A stretch of DNA of 64,000 bases from the NCBI RefSeq assembly GCF_001552615.1, contig NZ_BCRN01000004.1, positions 310,001-374,000 of the forward strand, written 5' to 3'. This document shows, in pieces, positions 8,224-16,824 of the stretch; positions within the stretch are counted from its first letter, which is position 1; each line of letters starts with the position of its first letter. The position numbers and the translations under genes are program-made. Source of the DNA: Millisia brevis NBRC 105863 (GTDB lineage Bacteria; Actinomycetota; Actinomycetes; Mycobacteriales; Mycobacteriaceae). The notes under the pieces are model-generated. The model did not search any database and was not told the origin of the DNA. It saw only the letters and a program-made list of their open reading frames with translations.

Positions 8224-9300
8224 TCAGACGTCGATGTCGACGTCGCCGACCGGCGCGTTGATGCAGAGCTGAATAGTGGTGTCGGACTCGGTGTCGACCG
8301 CGCCGGTCCGCAGATTGCGAACGGCTCCCGACCGTTTGATGCTGTTGCAGGAGAAGCAGATCCCCATCCGGCAGCCGGATTCCGGTGTCAGGCCGGATGC
8401 TTCGGCCTGTTCGAGCAGGCTGCGGCCGTCGTTGTCGACGGATGTGCCCGAGCGCAGGAAGGTGACAGTGCCGCCGGTCGCATCGCCCGGATCGGCGGCG
8501 AAGGTCGGCGCGAGGAAGGCCTCGCGGTGCAGCGGCTGCGTCCACCCGGCCGCTCGGTGATGGTCCTCGACCGCGTCCATCAGTGCCGCCGGTCCGCAGA
8601 CGAAGAACTGCGCGTCGTCGATCCCGTCGATGGCGTCGAGATGTGCGGCGGCGAAGTGTCCGCCGCCGGGGGTGCGGGTGTAGATCAGGCGCAGGTCGAG
8701 CTGCGGATGCCGGCTCGCCAACGCCCGAAGCTCGTCGTACCCGCTGACATCCCGGGAGCTGCGCGCATAGTGCAGGAAGGTGATCGGGCCGGTATGACCG
8801 GACGCCAGTGCGGTGCGCAACATTGAGAGAACAGGTGTAATCCCACTGCCACCGCTGATCAGGACCAGCGACGTCGGGAGCCGGTCCGGCAGGACAAATT
8901 CGCCGCTCGCCGCGGAGAGCGATACGACCGTACCGACGCGGGCATGTGCGTGCAGGTGCTCGGAGACCAGTCCGCCGGGCTGGGCGGTGACGATAAGCTC
9001 GATCGGCTCGCGGGGGCTGCCCGCGGCGTTCGCCGGGGAGAAGCAGCGGGTCTGACGGACGCCGTCGATGACCACTCCCAACTGGATAAACTGGCCGGCC
9101 ACATGGCCCTTCCAGGTGCCGGACGGGACGAGAACCAGGCGTACCCGCCGCGGGATCGAGCGGTCGACCTCGACGACCCGGGCCCGCGACTCGCCGCGTA
9201 CCAACATCGGGTCGAGCAGTTCGAGGTAGCGATCGAGCGGGTGCGGCGTCAGTGCCGCCGTGAGCAGGGGGCGGGCGAGTGTCGTGACTCGGAAGCCCAT
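8224..9300 (-). CDS. flavin/2Fe-2S oxidoreductase partner of the desaturase
   Basis: 358 residues, like Rv3230c: an FAD-binding domain (RCFSPANAAGSP; GQFIQLGVVIDG), an NAD(P)H-binding domain (LVLISGGSGITPVLSMLR; FFVCGPAALMDAV) and a C-terminal plant-type 2Fe-2S domain with cysteines in GCRMGICFSC and a last Cys in LCINAPVGD. Its job is to pass electrons from NADPH to the desaturase diiron centre. I chose ATG 9300 rather than the further upstream GTG because GGAG lies 7-8 nt before it and the family begins near MGFRVTTLARPLL. First gene of the two-gene operon. Confidence 0.92.
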   Translation of the reverse strand: MGFRVTTLARPLLTAALTPHPLDRYLELLDPMLVRGESRARVVEVDRSIPRRVRLVLVPSGTWKGHVAGQFIQLGVVIDGVRQTRCFSPANAAGSPREPIELIVTAQPGGLVSEHLHAHARVGTVVSLSAASGEFVLPDRLPTSLVLISGGSGITPVLSMLRTALASGHTGPITFLHYARSSRDVSGYDELRALASRHPQLDLRLIYTRTPGGGHFAAAHLDAIDGIDDAQFFVCGPAALMDAVEDHHRAAGWTQPLHREAFLAPTFAADPGDATGGTVTFLRSGTSVDNDGRSLLEQAEASGLTPESGCRMGICFSCNSIKRSGAVRNLRTGAVDTESDTTIQLCINAPVGDVDIDV

Positions 9301-9319
9301 GGTGACTCCATCCCGTTGT

Positions 9320-9337
9320 AGTGAACGAGTGTGCACT
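9320..9337. promoter_or_regulatory. palindromic operator between desaturase operon and TetR gene
   Basis: AGTGAACGAGTGTGCACT, an imperfect palindrome with AGTGNAC half-sites, 20-37 bp upstream of the reductase start and about 115 bp upstream of the TetR start. Position between a desaturase operon and a divergent TetR gene parallels the DesT arrangement of Pseudomonas, where an acyl-CoA-sensing TetR protein represses a desaturase/reductase pair. The operator call is inference. Confidence 0.6.
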
Positions 9338-9450
9338 GAAAGTGTGCCACAGGAGTCGAAGTATCCGTCAAGGGCGAGTTACAGTGATTCGGGCCACGAT
9401 CGTCCCGACGGGTGAGCCATTCCCGTCGGAAGGCGTCCTACACTCGGTCT

Positions 9451-10089
9451 GTGACCAGAACGCGGACGCCCTCGGCAGCGCGCGGTGGCGGCGCTGAACA
9501 GGGCGAATCCCGCCAGGACCGCAAACTGCGCACCCGGCAGGCGTTGGTGGATACGACGATGGCCCTCGCCGCGGAGCGGGGATTTGCCGCGGTCAGTCTG
9601 CGGGAGGTCGCGAGAGGTGCGGGCATCGTGCCCACCGCCTTCTATCGGCACTTCGAGTCGATGGAAGACCTCGGCGCGACCGTTGTCGGTGATGTGATCG
9701 CCGTGCTGCGCGCCGCCCTGCGGAGCGAGGGGAATCGTGCGGTGGACGCCCGGTCGGTGGTTGAGGTGGTGCCGGATCTGCTCGTTCGGGTCCGCAGCGA
9801 CGAGGCGCCGTTCCGCTTCCTCGTTCGTGAGATACACGGCGGGGTTCCGGAGATCCGCGATGCCATCGATCGCGAATTGCGGGTGATGGAAAAGGAACTG
9901 GCGATCGACCTGTCACGCCTGCCGCAGTCGGCGAACTGGAGCGCCCGGGAGCTCGAGACCGCTGCGGAGTTGGTGGTCGCGATCGTCATGGCCGCGTTGG
10001 GGCAACTGCTCGACGGCGATCGCGACGACTCCGAGGTGGTCCAGCGGGCCGAGCGGCAATTGAGCATGCTGTTGGTCGCGGAACGCTGA
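9451..10089 (+). CDS. TetR-family regulator, probable controller of the desaturase operon
   Basis: 212 residues from GTG 9451. The N-terminal helix-turn-helix spans about residues 25-70 (RQALVDTTMALAAERGFAAVSLREVARGAG, then VPTAFYRHFESMEDL); the C-terminal helical ligand domain is TetR-like. The start is chosen because TACACT sits six bases before the GTG, as for a leaderless transcript; an in-frame GTG at 9412 is the alternative. Divergent to the reductase/desaturase operon with a palindrome between them, so an acyl-CoA-responsive repressor similar in role to DesT is likely. The ligand is inferred from context only. Confidence 0.85.
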   Translation: MTRTRTPSAARGGGAEQGESRQDRKLRTRQALVDTTMALAAERGFAAVSLREVARGAGIVPTAFYRHFESMEDLGATVVGDVIAVLRAALRSEGNRAVDARSVVEVVPDLLVRVRSDEAPFRFLVREIHGGVPEIRDAIDRELRVMEKELAIDLSRLPQSANWSARELETAAELVVAIVMAALGQLLDGDRDDSEVVQRAERQLSMLLVAER

Positions 10090-10099
10090 CGGCGGCTCC

Positions 10100-13000
10100 T
10101 CAGCGGACCGGGGTACCCGCCCGGCCGACCGGTGCGCGCAGGCGCATGCCACGTGGACTTGCCACGAACCCGGCCGCGGTCAGGATCTCGGCGGGCGGGG
10201 ACCCGAAAACCGATTCGCCGTCCGCTCGTTCGATCAGCAGGCCGGGTGCCCTCCCACCGTGGACCGCCGCGACCAACGCCTCGGCGGCAGCGGCCATGCG
10301 GGCGGGGTCGGTCGTGAAGGTCAGCATCGACTTTCCGCCCCGCTCCACGAACAGGACCGGTTCGCCGCCGACCAGTACCACCAGTGCGCCCGCCTTGCGC
10401 CCGGGGCGGTGGCCTTCCCGTTCCGGCCACGGCAGCGCCGCACCGTACGGGTTGGCCGGGTCGGTCGCCGCCAGGACCAGGGCGGTGCCCTCGGTCTCCG
10501 CCTCGGCGCGCAGCCGATCGACGGTATCGGCGGTGGCGAATTGTGCGCCGCCGAGACCGTCGACGAAGTAGCCCCGCCGGGCGCGGCCGTTGTCCTCGAA
10601 ACCGGTCAACACGGTGTACATCGCCGAGAACCCGCCCGGCACCGCTTCGGCGGCCACGGCGCCGCGGGTCACCACACCGTGCCGGTCGAGCAGCGTGTCG
10701 GCGAGCGTATGGGCGCGCACCGTCGGATCGGTATCCGGCACCGGGGTCAACGTCCACCGGCCCGCTACTCGCGGATCGGCCGACCGGCCGGCCGCGAGCA
10801 GGGGGCGGCGCATCGCCGACCGGGTGGGCCGGCGCACCCGGGCCGAGGGAGCGGCCCGTCGACTCGAACCACCCAAGCCGGCGCGCAGGGGTGCGAGCGT
10901 GTCATTGGTGACCAAGCCCGCCCACACCAGATCCCACAGCGCGCGCGTCGTTTCGGTTGTATCGGCCGGACGCCCGGTACGCGTGGAGAGCTCCTCGATC
11001 AGCTGACCGAAGAAGTAGGCGCCGCCCGAGGCGAGGACCTCCAGGATGGTCCGCTGGATCTCATCCGGGGCGACGTCCGGTCGCAGGGGAACGGTGACGT
11101 CGGCCAGGTCGGCTGGATGCAGGCTGACCCACCCGTCGCCGCCACTGATCGCGCCGCTGCCCACCCAGACGACCTCCCCGCCGGCGGTCAACTCGTCGAG
11201 CATCGTCGGGCGGTAGTCGCGCACCCGGGCGGGCAGCACCATCGTCTCCCACGCCGACGCCGGGATCGGCGCGCCCGCAAGCTGTTCGATGACGGTCAAC
11301 ACCCCGTCCACCCCGGTCAGCTCGCCGATACCGTCGGCGCCGATGTGCTGGCGCCGCGGGAGGAAACGCCCGAGGGCGGCGGGGGAGACCGGCTCGACAT
11401 CCTTGCGGGCGGCCGCCAGCGACCGGCGCCGCAGCATGCGCAGCACCTCGACGTCACACCATTCCGATCCCGCGCCGCCGGGAGTGAATTCCCCTTCGAC
11501 CACACGGTTGTCGGCTGCCAACCGACCGAGCACCTCGCGCACCACCGCCGGACCGACGGCGAACCGATCGGCGACCTCGGCGGTGGTGAACGGGCCGCGG
11601 GTGCGCGCGAACCGGGACAGCAGATCGCCGACCGGATCGGCGACCTCCTCGGTGAACGCGGTGGGAATGCCGGGCGGCAACGGGATGCCGAGCCCGTCGC
11701 GCAGACGCGCGGCATCCTCGATCGCCGCGAACCAGGTGGTCTCGCCGTGTCGGACCGGGATGACCCGGCGGGCGGCGATCAGTTGGTCGATCAGGGCGGT
11801 CGCGTCGACATCCGCGGTGCGCGCGGCGATCTCGGCCTCGTCGAGCGGGCCGAGGATGCGCAGCAGGTCGGCGACCGCCTCGACCGTGCTCACCCGCCGA
11901 TCCGGTGCGAGACGCTGCAATTGGGCGGTGGTGGTCGCGATGACGTCCGCGTCGAGCAACTCCCGCAGTTCGACCCGGCCGAGCAGCTGGGCGAGCAAGG
12001 TCGAGTCCAGGGACAGGGCTGCCGCGCGGCGCTCGGCGAGCGGGCTGTCGCCCTCGTAGAGGAATTCGCCGACGTAGGCGAACAGCAGCGATGCCGCGAA
12101 CGGGGACGGCGTCGCGGTCTCGACCTCGACCACCCGGATGCGGCGATCGGACAGCTGCCGGTGCAGGTCGGTCAGACCGGGCAGGTCGTAGACGTCCTGG
12201 AGACATTCGCGGGCCGTCTCGAGCAGGATCGGGAACTCCGGGTAGCGCCGGGCGACGTCGAGCAGCTGGGCGGAACGCCGGCGCTGCTGCCAGAGCGGGG
12301 CGCGCCGCCCGGGGTCGCGGCGCGGCAGCAGCAAGGCGCGGGCCGCGCATTCCCGGAACCGGGACGCGAACAGCGCCGATCCACCGATCCGCTCGGTGAC
12401 CACATCGGCGATCTCCTCCGGATCGAAGACGAACAGGTCGACGCCGGGCGGTTCGTCGGAGGTGTCCGGCAACCGCACGATGATGCCGTCGTCGGAGGCG
12501 GTCGGCTGGGCGTCCACCCCGTAGAGCGCTTCGAGCCGCGCGCCGATCGCGAGGGCCCACGGCGCGTGGACGGCGCGGCCGTAGGGTGAGAGCAGCACCA
12601 GCCGCCAGTCGCCGAGCTCGTCGCGGAACCGTTCCAGGACCAGGGTGCGGTCGGTCGGCACCTTGCCGGTGGCGGCGCGCTGCTCCTCGAGCAGGGCGAC
12701 CAGATTGTCGACCGCCCAGGCGTCGAGCCCGTCGCGCCGCGCGCGTTCCCGCAGGACTTCCGAATCGGTACCGGCGCGCACGTACTCGCCGATCGCCCGA
12801 CCCAACTCGGCGGGCCGGCCGGGGCCGTCGCCGTGCCAGAACGGCAGCCGGCCCGGGAGGCCGTAGGCCGGGGAGACCAGCACCCTGTCGTGGGTGATCT
12901 CCTCGATCCGCCAGCTGGTCGCCCCCAGGGCGAAGACGTCGCCGGTGCGCGACTCGTAGACCATCTCCTCGTCGAGTTCGCCGATGCGCGAGGGCTTGTC

Positions 13001-14701
13001 GCCCACCATCCACACGGTGAACAGCCCGCGGTCGGGGATCGCGCCGCCGGAGGTGACCGCCAACCGCTGGGCGCCGGGGCGGCCGGTCAGCGTGCCGGCG
13101 TCCCGATCCCACACCACCCGGGGGCGCAGCTCGGCGAAGTCGCTCGACGGGTAGCGGCCGGAGAGCAGGTCGAGCGTCGCCAGATAGGCGGACTCGGGCA
13201 GGTCGGAATAGCTGCCCGTGGAGCGGACCGTCTCGAACCACTCTCCGACATCGATCGGTTCGAGCGCGCAGGCGGCCACGGTGTGCTGCGCCAACACATC
13301 GAGCGGGTTCGCCGGGATGCGCAACTGCTCGATCGCGCCGCTCGCCATCCGCTCGACGGTGACCGCGCAGTGCAGCACGTCGGTGCGGTGTTTGGGGAAC
13401 AGCACCCCCTCGGACACCTCGCCGACGCTGTGCCCGGCCCGGCCGATCCGTTGCAGCCCACCGGCGACCGACGGCGGCGCCTCGACCTGGATCACCAGAT
13501 CGACCGCCCCCATGTCGATACCGAGCTCGAGGCTGCTGGTCGCGACCACACACCGCAGCCGACCGGCTTTGAGGTCATCCTCGATGCCGGCGCGCTGCTC
13601 CTTGCTGACGCTGCCGTGATGGGCGCGCGCCAACAATGGCGGTGCCCCGTGGGACGCCGCCGAGGGCAGCCCGATCAGCGACGGCGGGCCGTGGTCGACC
13701 AGAACCGGCTCGCCCACCCGCGCGGCGTGGATCTCGTTGAGCCGGGCGGTCAACCGCTCCGCCAGACCGCGCGAATTCGCGAATACGATCGTCGAGGAAT
13801 GCGCCTCGATCAAGTCGACGACCTGCTCCTCGACGTGCGGCCAGATCGAACCGGGCCGCGGCGCCGAGGGACCGTCCGGGTCGTCGGTATCCGAATCGCC
13901 GAGCGCGGTCATATCGGCGACCGGCACGCGCACGCTCAGATCGAAGCGCTTCTCGGACGGCGGTTTGACGATCCGCACCGGCGCCGATCCGGCCAGGAAG
14001 CGGGCGACCTCCTCGGGTGGACGGACCGTCGCCGACAGCCCGATCCGTTGGACCGGCTTGTCGACCAACCGATCGAGCCGAGCGAGGCTGAGCGCGAGAT
14101 GCGATCCGCGCTTGCTCCCGGCGATCGCGTGGATCTCGTCGACGATCACCGTGTCGACCGAACGCAGCGTCTCGCGGGCCGAGGAGGTCAGCATCAGGAA
14201 GAGCGACTCGGGCGTGGTGATCAGGATCGACGGCGGCCGGCGGATCAGGGCACGGCGGTCGGCGGACGGGGTGTCGCCGGAGCGCACCCCCACCGATACC
14301 TCGGCCGGGGTGAGCCCCTCGGCGGCCGAGGTGCGGGCGATGCCGGCCAGCGGCGCCCGCAGGTTGCGCTCGACGTCCACCGCCAGCGCCTTGAGCGGCG
14401 AGATGTAGAGCACCCGGGTGCCCGGCTGCGCCTCCGGTGGGTCGGTGGGTGCGGGACGCCCGGAGGCCCGCTCGGCGGCGGGGAAGAGCAGCCGGTCGAT
14501 CGCCCAGAGGAACGCCGAGAGGGTCTTGCCGGAGCCGGTCGGAGCCACCACCAGCGTGTGATGCCCCGAGGAGATCGCGTCCCAGGAGCCCACCTGGGCG
14601 GCGGTGGGCCCGGCGAACGACCCCGTGAACCAGCGGCGCGTCGGACCGGAGAACCGGCCGAGTACCGCCGCCGCGTCGTTCGCGGGAGTCGTGTCGCTCA
14701 T
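10100..14701 (-). CDS. lhr: Lhr ATP-dependent superfamily 2 helicase
   Basis: 1533 residues, the usual length of full Lhr, a large DNA/RNA helicase linked to repair in mycobacteria. Motif I is APTGSGKT near residue 55, motif Ia YISPLKALAVDVERN, motif II VDEIHAIAGSKRG, motif III LSATV, motif IV/V around ATSSLELGIDMG, and motif VI QRIGRAGHS. After the helicase core come the winged-helix and beta-barrel regions (LYGVDAQPTASDDGIIVRLPD) and a long C-terminal domain typical of full-length Lhr. ATG 14701 starts the conserved part (MSDTTPANDAAAVLGRF). It converges with the TetR gene (10-bp gap). The opposite strand is open for long stretches, but only as high-GC shadow. Confidence 0.96.
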   Translation of the reverse strand: MSDTTPANDAAAVLGRFSGPTRRWFTGSFAGPTAAQVGSWDAISSGHHTLVVAPTGSGKTLSAFLWAIDRLLFPAAERASGRPAPTDPPEAQPGTRVLYISPLKALAVDVERNLRAPLAGIARTSAAEGLTPAEVSVGVRSGDTPSADRRALIRRPPSILITTPESLFLMLTSSARETLRSVDTVIVDEIHAIAGSKRGSHLALSLARLDRLVDKPVQRIGLSATVRPPEEVARFLAGSAPVRIVKPPSEKRFDLSVRVPVADMTALGDSDTDDPDGPSAPRPGSIWPHVEEQVVDLIEAHSSTIVFANSRGLAERLTARLNEIHAARVGEPVLVDHGPPSLIGLPSAASHGAPPLLARAHHGSVSKEQRAGIEDDLKAGRLRCVVATSSLELGIDMGAVDLVIQVEAPPSVAGGLQRIGRAGHSVGEVSEGVLFPKHRTDVLHCAVTVERMASGAIEQLRIPANPLDVLAQHTVAACALEPIDVGEWFETVRSTGSYSDLPESAYLATLDLLSGRYPSSDFAELRPRVVWDRDAGTLTGRPGAQRLAVTSGGAIPDRGLFTVWMVGDKPSRIGELDEEMVYESRTGDVFALGATSWRIEEITHDRVLVSPAYGLPGRLPFWHGDGPGRPAELGRAIGEYVRAGTDSEVLRERARRDGLDAWAVDNLVALLEEQRAATGKVPTDRTLVLERFRDELGDWRLVLLSPYGRAVHAPWALAIGARLEALYGVDAQPTASDDGIIVRLPDTSDEPPGVDLFVFDPEEIADVVTERIGGSALFASRFRECAARALLLPRRDPGRRAPLWQQRRRSAQLLDVARRYPEFPILLETARECLQDVYDLPGLTDLHRQLSDRRIRVVEVETATPSPFAASLLFAYVGEFLYEGDSPLAERRAAALSLDSTLLAQLLGRVELRELLDADVIATTTAQLQRLAPDRRVSTVEAVADLLRILGPLDEAEIAARTADVDATALIDQLIAARRVIPVRHGETTWFAAIEDAARLRDGLGIPLPPGIPTAFTEEVADPVGDLLSRFARTRGPFTTAEVADRFAVGPAVVREVLGRLAADNRVVEGEFTPGGAGSEWCDVEVLRMLRRRSLAAARKDVEPVSPAALGRFLPRRQHIGADGIGELTGVDGVLTVIEQLAGAPIPASAWETMVLPARVRDYRPTMLDELTAGGEVVWVGSGAISGGDGWVSLHPADLADVTVPLRPDVAPDEIQRTILEVLASGGAYFFGQLIEELSTRTGRPADTTETTRALWDLVWAGLVTNDTLAPLRAGLGGSSRRAAPSARVRRPTRSAMRRPLLAAGRSADPRVAGRWTLTPVPDTDPTVRAHTLADTLLDRHGVVTRGAVAAEAVPGGFSAMYTVLTGFEDNGRARRGYFVDGLGGAQFATADTVDRLRAEAETEGTALVLAATDPANPYGAALPWPEREGHRPGRKAGALVVLVGGEPVLFVERGGKSMLTFTTDPARMAAAAEALVAAVHGGRAPGLLIERADGESVFGSPPAEILTAAGFVASPRGMRLRAPVGRAGTPVR

Positions 14702-14804
14702 CCGATCATTCTGCCCGCGACCACCGACAGGTTCCGGTCCGGACGTCGGACGCATACATATCGGACCGAGCGGACTGCCCGGCCCGTCGGTACGGTACCG
14801 ACAT

Positions 14805-15530
14805 ATGTCGCTCGCTCGAGCTCGACGTCCCGCCGCGGTCATCCGCGTCCTCGCCCTCGCGGGCATCGTTGTCGCAGGCGGGGTCGCGGGTGCGCCCGGG
14901 ATCGCCGCCGCCCAGCCGGATATCGCCCAGCCCGGTATCGCCCGGCCCGGTTCGGGCGCCGTGGTTGTCGGGCCCGGTACCGGCTACGTCACCCTCGGTC
15001 CGCCGGGGGTGGGGACGACCTGTTCGTTCGGTGCGGTGGGCATGGACGATGCCGGTCGGCTGATCGGAGTGACCGCCGGACACTGCATCGCCCGCCCCGG
15101 CCTGGCCGTCGTGCCGGCCGCCGCCCCGTGGGTGGCGCCGATCGGGGTGACCGGCCCCCGCAGCGGAGCGGACTTCGGGGTCATCGAACTCGATCCGACC
15201 CGGGTGGCCCCGACCGCATCCCTCGGCGGGGTGACCGTCACCGCACTCGGAACCGCGGCGCCCGGCGACCCGGTCTGCAAGATCGGGCAGGGCACCGCGA
15301 CCACCTGCGGCATCGTTCGGGAGGTGCGCTCCAACGGCGATCCGGTCTCCGATGCGCTGGCACTCTGGGGTGATTCCGGTGGCCCGTTGGTGCGCGGGAC
15401 CGACCTGCTGGGCATCGTCAGCAGACCGGCCAGCGCACCGGGCGGCCCCACGATCTACACGGCGGTCCTGCCGAACCTCGCCGACCTCGCTCCCGGCGAC
15501 CCCGGCCACGGCTTCGTGCCGGTGTCCTGA
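14805..15530 (+). CDS. secreted trypsin-like serine protease
   Basis: 241 residues with an N-terminal signal peptide (Arg-rich start, then VLALAGIVVAGGVAGAPG and an AAA-Q type cleavage region near residue 37). The catalytic triad of the chymotrypsin fold is visible: His in TAGHC, Asp in GADFGVIEL, and Ser in WGDSGGPLV. Cysteine pairs (TTCSF with GHC; VCKIG with TTCGI) fit the disulfides of actinobacterial extracellular proteases. There is no long pro-region. Divergent from lhr across about 100 bp. ATG 14805 is chosen because the signal peptide starts there. Confidence 0.88.
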   Translation: MSLARARRPAAVIRVLALAGIVVAGGVAGAPGIAAAQPDIAQPGIARPGSGAVVVGPGTGYVTLGPPGVGTTCSFGAVGMDDAGRLIGVTAGHCIARPGLAVVPAAAPWVAPIGVTGPRSGADFGVIELDPTRVAPTASLGGVTVTALGTAAPGDPVCKIGQGTATTCGIVREVRSNGDPVSDALALWGDSGGPLVRGTDLLGIVSRPASAPGGPTIYTAVLPNLADLAPGDPGHGFVPVS

Positions 15531-15599
15531 GCCTCGATTCGGCTGCCGGCTCCTCGCCGCCCGACAGCCTGTGGGCGGAGGTACACGTCCGCCGGGGAC

Positions 15600-16196
15600 C
15601 TACACGTCGCCGCCGTCGAGCTTCGCCTGACCGCGGCCCCGCAGGAACTTGAAGCCGGGGATACCGACCACCGCTCGGCGCAGGTCCTCGGTGACCAGCA
15701 GCAATTCGTGCAGTTCGGGGGCGACCGTCTCCATCGTCGCCAGGATCGGCAGGAGGGCCTCGGCGCTGCGCTCGAGATCGGGCAACCGATCGAGCATGCC
15801 CATCAGGGCCCGCACCTCCTCGTCGGAGAGGGAGTCGGCGACCGTCTCGGCGTGGGGGAGCAGCTTCTGGGCGATCGGCTCGATCTCGGCGATCAGGGCG
15901 GCGGCCGAGTCGACGACACTGTTGGTCCGCTCGACGATCACGTCGGCCCGGCTCGCGATCACGTCGACCCGGGCGGTGACCCGGGCGGCCGCCTCCATGA
16001 TCTCCGTCGTGGCCAGGAGGATCTGCTGGACACCGCCGACGAGTTGCTCGACCGTCGACAACAGGGCTGCGAGCCGATTCGGTGCGGCCACCAGAAATGT
16101 TGCGGTGCGGACCGACCAGTCCAGAGTTCCGCGTACGGCGGATACCACCGACCCGCCGGGAATGGGAACGTGCACGATCGCTGTGCTCACCTTCAC
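15600..16196 (-). CDS. helical protein of unknown function
   Basis: 198 residues from GTG 16196, preceded by GGTAGAG; a longer open frame up to 16277 is less likely. After a short beta-rich start (VSTAIVHVPIPGG) the protein is almost all helix with heptad-like repeats: LVGGVQQILLATTEIMEAAARVTARVDVI, RADVIVERTNSVVDSAAALIAEI, LPDLERSAEALLPILATMETV. It ends in IPGFKFLRGRG. This resembles the small helical proteins annotated as ribulose-phosphate-epimerase-like or coiled-coil hypotheticals in mycobacteria, but I cannot name a function. Convergent with the protease gene. Confidence 0.75.
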   Translation of the reverse strand: MKVSTAIVHVPIPGGSVVSAVRGTLDWSVRTATFLVAAPNRLAALLSTVEQLVGGVQQILLATTEIMEAAARVTARVDVIASRADVIVERTNSVVDSAAALIAEIEPIAQKLLPHAETVADSLSDEEVRALMGMLDRLPDLERSAEALLPILATMETVAPELHELLLVTEDLRRAVVGIPGFKFLRGRGQAKLDGGDV

Positions 16197-16323
16197 ATCT
16201 CTACCAGGACAATCGATATCATTCCGGTCGATCGTCCAAGAATATGTCGACGTTGCCGAATAGACACCATTGTGCAAGTTCGCTCCCCGGCGAAGCGGTG
16301 CGAGTAATTGCTAGCCTTCGCAG

Positions 16324-16764
16324 GTGGACGGTCTCGACGATATCGATCGCCTGTTGGTCGACGAACTGATTCGGGACGGCCGCGCGACGCTCGCGGTACT
16401 CGCGGAGAAGGCCGGTCTGTCCGTTTCCGCGGTTCAGGCCAGGGTGCGCCGCCTCGAGTCGAGGGGTGTGATCAGGGGGTATACCGCTCGGGTCGACTAC
16501 GAAGCCCTCGGCCGGATGATGTCTGCATTTGTGGCGATAACGCCCTTCGATCCCGCAGCCGACGACGACGCCCCCGCGCGGCTGGCGCATATTCCGGAGA
16601 TTTACTCCTGCCATTCCGTCGCGGGGGAGGACAGCTATCTGCTGCTGGTGCGAGTCGCGTCGCCGCGCGATCTCGAGCGGCTCCTCCAGGAAATCCGGGT
16701 CACCGCGAATGTCGCCACCCGCAGCACGATCATCCTGCAGACGTTCTACGACCGGGACCGCTAA
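16324..16764 (+). CDS. lrpA: Lrp/AsnC-family regulator
   Basis: 146 residues from GTG 16324. The N-terminal helix-turn-helix (DDIDRLLVDELIRDGRATLAVLAEKAGLSVSAVQARVRRLE, about residues 5-45) is followed by the RAM ligand/oligomerisation domain (YTARVDYEALGRMMSAFVAI to RSTIILQTFY). Size and domains are those of Lrp/AsnC proteins, and the gene sits near accA3 as Rv3291c does in M. tuberculosis. The lysine-aminotransferase partner found there is absent here, so its targets are unknown. Confidence 0.9.
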   Translation: MDGLDDIDRLLVDELIRDGRATLAVLAEKAGLSVSAVQARVRRLESRGVIRGYTARVDYEALGRMMSAFVAITPFDPAADDDAPARLAHIPEIYSCHSVAGEDSYLLLVRVASPRDLERLLQEIRVTANVATRSTIILQTFYDRDR

Positions 16765-16777
16765 CCGGAAACGACGA

Positions 16778-16809
16778 AACGGGGGCGCCGCGATCGCGGC
16801 GCCCCCGTT
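16778..16809. terminator. bidirectional hairpin terminator
   Basis: A perfect 14-bp stem (AACGGGGGCGCCGC with GCGGCGCCCCCGTT) closing a GATC loop, between the convergent Lrp and accA3 genes, 13 bp and 15 bp from their stops. Very stable, and symmetric enough to serve both genes. Confidence 0.85.
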
Positions 16810-16824
16810 CGTGCGTGAAATCGA

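Noticed and set aside
10259-12589. Long + strand open frame opposite the lhr gene
   Set aside because: Arg/Gly/Asp-rich, no domain, no ribosome site; a high-GC shadow of lhr.
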